From Spirochaetales bacterium (GTDB lineage: Bacteria; Spirochaetota; Spirochaetia; Treponematales; UBA12059), in assembly GCA_004525355.1 (NCBI GenBank), contig SPCK01000069.1, forward strand, positions 1 through 8,599: a stretch of 8,599 nt of DNA, written 5' to 3'. The position numbers and the translations under genes were made by a program. Shown one piece after another: positions 5,542 to 8,599 of the stretch. Every line of letters starts with the position of its first letter. Positions within the stretch are counted from its first letter, which is position 1. The notes under the pieces were generated by a model. It ran no database searches. It was not told the origin of the DNA and saw nothing but the letters and a program-made list of their open reading frames with translations.

Positions 5542-7122
5542 ATGGAAATGCTTTATCTAATCGAGGAATTCGTGAAGATCCTCATGAATCCCGCTGTACT
5601 GCTCATCCTGTTTGCCGCCACCGCGCTCGGAACGATCATCGGCGCCTTGCCGGGGCTTACTGCCACCATGGGCATAGCCCTGTTGACCGGCCTCACCTAT
5701 AAGGTGCCGGTCGCCTATACCTTCGCCATATTGATGGGTATTTATGTGGGCGGTATTTACGGCGGGTCGATATCCGCTATCCTGCTCAATATACCTGGTA
5801 CCGCTTCGGCCGCGGCCACGGCGATAGAGGGCAATCTATTTGCAAAACGAGGTAAAGCGGCGCTGGCCATCAAGGTTACCCGCTCCGCGTCAATAATCGG
5901 CACGCTTATAGGAGTACTGGCTCTCGCACTGATCGCGCCTCAGCTTTCCCGTATAGCTCTGCAGTTCAGCGCGGTCGAGTACTTTCTTCTGGCTGTTTTT
6001 GGCGTCCTCATGTGCGGCAGCATCGTGACAAGCGACCTGACCATAAAGGGCTGGATCGGCGGTCTTTTAGGGCTGGCCATATCATTTATAGGATATGACG
6101 TTATCTCGGGCGCACCCCGCTTTGACTTCGGCAACATCAACCTTTCGGGTGGTATATCGCTTATACCGGCCATGATAGGATTCTACGCCGTCCCGGAGGT
6201 GATCAAGGCCCTATCCATAGCGCGGGCCGGACCGCCGACAATAAGCGATGTGAATGCTGTTGGCAAAGGAAACGGGATTGTAGCCAAGGAAAAGGATCCC
6301 AACTCCTGGCTCGTCACCTTTAAGCATATCCCTGTGATAATCCGGTCTGCCCTGATTGGAGTGGGCATCGGCGCGCTTCCTGGCGTCGGCGAGGATGTTG
6401 CCGCTTGGATAGGCTACGACAATGCCAAGAAATCGAGCAAGCATAAGGAGAAATGGGGCACGGGCGAGTGTTACGAAGCCATAATCGCGCCTGAAGTATC
6501 CAACAACGCGGCGATCGGCGGCGCGACGATACCCTTGCTTACGCTCGCCGTCCCTGGGAGCCCTCCCGCCGCAGTATTGCTCGGCGCCTTCATGATACAC
6601 AATATCCGGCCAGGCCCCATGATCATGGTGGATAGCCCTCGCTTCATTTTCTATATAGCTGCGCTCATCCTGGCTGCGGTAATTGCGCTGTGGGTGGTTG
6701 GTATGCTACTGGCAAAGCCGATGAGCAGCATATTGAAGATCCCGTCGGTATACCTCATGCCAATCATCGCGGTACTGTCCATCGTCGGCGCATACGCCCT
6801 GAATTTGAAGCGATTCGATATCTTGGTTGTGGTAGCGTTTGGCATAATCGGCTATATCCTGGATAAAATGAAATACTCGGCCGCTCCCATCGTGCTGGGC
6901 ATCATACTGGGCACCATGATCGACGAGAATTTCCGGCGCGCGCTTATCGTGAACAAGGGCGACCCGACCTTCTTCTTCACCAACAGCTGGATCTCCGTGA
7001 TGTTCGTCTTGATTATCACCGTGGTCATACTCAAGCAGTTGCTGCCCGAGCGCCTGGCGGCAAAGGCCAACCTGAAGAGTCTCTACGCATTCCTCTCGTC
7101 TTCGCTGAAGAAAAAGGGATAA
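5542..7122 (+). CDS. tctA: TTT transporter large membrane subunit (TctA family)
   Basis: A 526-aa multi-spanning permease, the translocating subunit of the tripartite tricarboxylate transporter, which imports carboxylates handed over by TctC using an ion gradient. Family hallmarks are clear: GALPGLTATMGIALL (35-49), GIYVGGIYGGSISAILLNIPGTASA (66-90), AIEGNLFAKRGKAALA (94-109). The second half repeats the design with IGALPGVGEDVAAWIGY (276-292) and IPLLTLAVPGSPPAAVLLGAF (330-350). The two GALPG elements show the internal duplication of the family. About 11-12 hydrophobic segments run through to 481-501, followed by a short basic tail ending KKKG. The start is ATG 5542 with AGGAG (5531-5535) 6 nt upstream. 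Length is typical (about 500 aa). It is the last gene of the operon, followed by a strong terminator. No truncation or frameshift is seen. Confidence 0.97.
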   Translation: MEMLYLIEEFVKILMNPAVLLILFAATALGTIIGALPGLTATMGIALLTGLTYKVPVAYTFAILMGIYVGGIYGGSISAILLNIPGTASAAATAIEGNLFAKRGKAALAIKVTRSASIIGTLIGVLALALIAPQLSRIALQFSAVEYFLLAVFGVLMCGSIVTSDLTIKGWIGGLLGLAISFIGYDVISGAPRFDFGNINLSGGISLIPAMIGFYAVPEVIKALSIARAGPPTISDVNAVGKGNGIVAKEKDPNSWLVTFKHIPVIIRSALIGVGIGALPGVGEDVAAWIGYDNAKKSSKHKEKWGTGECYEAIIAPEVSNNAAIGGATIPLLTLAVPGSPPAAVLLGAFMIHNIRPGPMIMVDSPRFIFYIAALILAAVIALWVVGMLLAKPMSSILKIPSVYLMPIIAVLSIVGAYALNLKRFDILVVVAFGIIGYILDKMKYSAAPIVLGIILGTMIDENFRRALIVNKGDPTFFFTNSWISVMFVLIITVVILKQLLPERLAAKANLKSLYAFLSSSLKKKG

Positions 7123-7174
7123 TCGCTCGGGGTACGAATGTTGCGTGGCTTTTGTCTATAACTATCTTGAAGGG

Positions 7175-7203
7175 ACGGTTCGCTGAAAAGCGGGCCGTTT
7201 TTT
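7175..7203 (+). terminator. Intrinsic terminator of the tctCBA operon
   Basis: ACGGTTCGCT (7175-7184) pairs with AGCGGGCCGT (7189-7198) over ten positions including two G-U pairs, closed by the GNRA-type tetraloop GAAA, followed by six T (7198-7203). It stands 52 nt after the tctA stop codon. Confidence 0.95.
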
Positions 7204-7456
7204 CTCCGAACACTTGCGGCATCGACGACGTGCGCCTGATGCCAATCGTCGCGGAGCCTGCCTGCACCCCCTCACCAATCCCTCGGCACATCGGTTTCGT
7301 TGCCGTGCGAATAGGCAGAACAGAATGTTGAAAAAATCGGATGCTCTTCCAACATCATTCGCTACGTTTGTGTACCATACGGTTTGCTGCGCAATAGCGA
7401 CAGTATAGAAATGTTGAAAAACACCGCATTCGATATTTTTCATCGCCTTCAAATAG
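7204..7456. other. Non-coding spacer between convergent units
   Basis: Lies between the tct terminator and the stem-loop beyond the dehydrogenase gene. Apart from a 12-nt direct repeat AATGTTGAAAAA (7324-7335 and 7410-7421) and an AT-only inverted repeat TGAAAAA/TTTTTCA (7415-7421/7436-7442), I see nothing in it. Short open frames here overlap the terminator and have no coding character. Confidence 0.5.
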
Positions 7457-7487
7457 AGCCTTGAGGTGCGCCAGGCGCTTCAAGGCT
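7457..7487 (-). terminator. Stem-loop downstream of the dehydrogenase, possible terminator
   Basis: AGCCTTGA (7457-7464) pairs with TCAAGGCT (7480-7487); an inner GCGC/GCGC stem (7468-7471/7475-7478) closes on CAG. On the minus strand it sits about 55 nt past the stop codon of the dehydrogenase. The following bases CTATTTG give only a weak T tract, so termination may be partial or Rho-assisted. Confidence 0.5.
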
Positions 7488-7541
7488 ATCATTGTGCTCG
7501 TCTACGACTATCGACGCGGGGAACGAGGTAGGTCCATACGC

Positions 7542-8516
7542 TTAGCCGTATACCTCGGGATTGAGGCAGTCGGGGGCGCGCTCGCCGCGTAGCATGGCAA
7601 GGAGATTGGTTGCTGCCTTGAGAGCCATGCCCCTTCGGCTGGCGAAGGTGGCGCTCGCGGTATGCGGCGTGAGTACGGCGTTGGGCAGGGCGGCGAGGCC
7701 TTCGGCGATGGCGGGCTCGCGCTCGTATACGTCGAGGCCGGCGCCCGCCAAGAGGCCATCCTTGAGCGCTACTACGAGGGCGGCCTCGTCCAGCACCGGC
7801 CCGCGGGACGTGTTGATGAGGTAGGCGCTCTTCTTCATCTTGCCGAAGGCTTCGTACGAGAAGAGGTGGCGCGTCTCTGGCAGCAAGGGAACATGCACGC
7901 TCACGTAGTCAGAAAGGCGCAAGAGCTCGTCGAAATCGACGAAGCGCGCTCCGGTGTCGTGCTCCAGAGCATCATTGCGCCTGGCGTCGGTATAGAGCAC
8001 GCGCATGCCGAAGCCTTTGCTCCTGGCGGCCATCGCCGTGCCAATGCGGCCCGCGCCCACGATGCCTAGCGTAGCCCCGGTGATGTCTCCGCCAATGAAC
8101 TGGAGCGGGCCCCAGCCCTGCCAGGTGCCAGAGCGCATTACCGCGTCGGATTCCACGACGCGCCTGGCAACCGCAAAGAGCAGGGCCCAGGCCATGTCGG
8201 CCGTAGCGTCGGTCAGCACGTCGGGCGTATTTGATAGGGGAATGCGCCGCCTGGTAGCCTCGGGCACATCCATATTGTCGAAACCTACTGCATAATTGGC
8301 AAAGCCCTTGACCTTTGTAGCCGTGTCCAAGAGCTCCGCGTCTATTCTGTCGGTGAGGAGGCAGAGCACGCCATCCTTATCAGCAGCCGAGGCCAGCAGT
8401 TCGGCCCTCGTCATGGGCCGATCCTGCGGGTTAAGCTCCAGCGCACAATGCGGTGCCAACAGCTCGAGCCCTTCCTCCGGTATGCGCCGGGTAACGAGCA
8501 CGTTCCATTTCGCCAT
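7542..8516 (-). CDS. D-2-hydroxyacid dehydrogenase, glyoxylate/hydroxypyruvate reductase type
   Basis: A 324-aa cytoplasmic NAD(P)H-dependent oxidoreductase that interconverts 2-oxoacids and D-2-hydroxyacids, most like glyoxylate/hydroxypyruvate reductases. The substrate domain frames a Rossmann domain with GIVGAGRIG (151-159). Catalytic residues are in place: Arg238 in NTSRGPV, Glu267 in DVYEREP, His285 in TPHTASAT. The NYAVGFDNMDV stretch (74-84) matches the family's 'xxGxDxxD' substrate loop. Asp177 in LYTDARR, at the end of the second Rossmann strand, favours NADH, whereas NADPH-using relatives usually carry a basic residue just after it. Length is normal. ATG 8516 is supported by AAGGAGG (8529-8523) 6 nt upstream. 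That site overlaps the stop codon of the preceding gene, so the two are very likely co-transcribed and may be translationally coupled. Exact substrate (glyoxylate, hydroxypyruvate, other) is open. Confidence 0.92.
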   Translation of the reverse strand: MAKWNVLVTRRIPEEGLELLAPHCALELNPQDRPMTRAELLASAADKDGVLCLLTDRIDAELLDTATKVKGFANYAVGFDNMDVPEATRRRIPLSNTPDVLTDATADMAWALLFAVARRVVESDAVMRSGTWQGWGPLQFIGGDITGATLGIVGAGRIGTAMAARSKGFGMRVLYTDARRNDALEHDTGARFVDFDELLRLSDYVSVHVPLLPETRHLFSYEAFGKMKKSAYLINTSRGPVLDEAALVVALKDGLLAGAGLDVYEREPAIAEGLAALPNAVLTPHTASATFASRRGMALKAATNLLAMLRGERAPDCLNPEVYG

Positions 8517-8527
8517 AGCTGGCCTCC

Positions 8528-8599
8528 TTACTCGCCCAAGCCCAGGATCTTGGCTTCAATGAAGCGCCAGGTGCCGAGGTAGTCGCCCTTTTCCACGAG
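8528..8599 (-). CDS. C-terminal end of an unidentified gene
   Basis: The frame entering from the right edge encodes 23 residues, including KGDYLGTWRFIEAKILGLGE, and ends at TAA 8530-8528. It lies 11 nt before the dehydrogenase start, and its stop codon overlaps that gene's ribosome site, the usual sign of a tight operon. The sequence is too short for me to name a family. Confidence 0.7.
   Translation of the reverse strand, partial: LVEKGDYLGTWRFIEAKILGLGE

Noticed and set aside
7162..7452. Minus-strand open frame of 96 codons after the TTT operon
   Set aside because: It overlaps the operon terminator, has no ribosome site, and its composition (Arg/Cys-rich) looks like a chance frame.
7662..8295. 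Plus-strand frames antisense to the D-2-hydroxyacid dehydrogenase
   Set aside because: They are shadows of a GC-rich conserved gene on the other strand.
1..8599. CRISPR array, tRNA/rRNA genes, insertion sequences, toxin-antitoxin or defence genes
   Set aside because: I searched by eye for spaced repeats, cloverleaf-like sequences, terminal inverted repeats and transposase motifs and found none.

Overview
The window is about 8.6 kb of bacterial chromosome-like sequence with moderate GC content. It looks like ordinary metabolic and transport territory rather than a mobile or defence region. The source is probably a spirochaete (Treponema/Spirochaeta-like), but this is an inference from one main clue. 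The solute-binding protein has a signal peptide ending in 'FANGQKE', a style I associate with spirochaete periplasmic binding proteins. The DEAD-box helicase, with its DEVD box, fits less specifically. No tRNA, rRNA, CRISPR array, insertion sequence or integrase is visible.

Left part (1-3330), all on the minus strand. First is the N-terminal 70 codons of an unidentified exported protein (1-210) with its own promoter and almost no leader. Next is a complete RhlE-like DEAD-box RNA helicase (359-1618) with a strong intrinsic terminator (301-334) and a candidate promoter that would give a leader of about 190 nt. A stretch of about 590 nt follows with no confident gene and one very doubtful 50-codon ORF. 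Then comes an AEC (auxin efflux carrier) family permease (2205-3215). Upstream of the permease is a C9 pyrimidine tract (G9 on the transcribed strand).

Centre (3614-7203), plus strand. A complete tripartite tricarboxylate transporter (TTT) operon is present in the order tctC (periplasmic binding protein), tctB (small membrane subunit), tctA (large membrane subunit). It starts from a consensus-like promoter packed with small palindromes that look like regulator sites. A large stem-loop separates tctC from tctBA and may set their relative expression. The operon ends at a clear GNRA-loop terminator. TctC would capture a carboxylate in the periplasm and TctAB would import it using an ion gradient. 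The substrate cannot be read from the sequence.

Right part (7457-8599), minus strand, convergent with the TTT operon. A D-2-hydroxyacid dehydrogenase of the glyoxylate/hydroxypyruvate reductase type (7542-8516) lies 11 nt downstream of an unidentified gene of which only the last 23 codons are seen, so the two probably share a transcript.

Two carboxylate-type transporters and a 2-hydroxyacid dehydrogenase close together suggest organic-acid use, though they are in separate transcription units. I see no evidence for a new biological system. The observations most worth checking are regulatory: the palindrome cluster at the tct promoter, the tctC-tctB stem-loop, the near-leaderless start at the left edge, and the long helicase leader.
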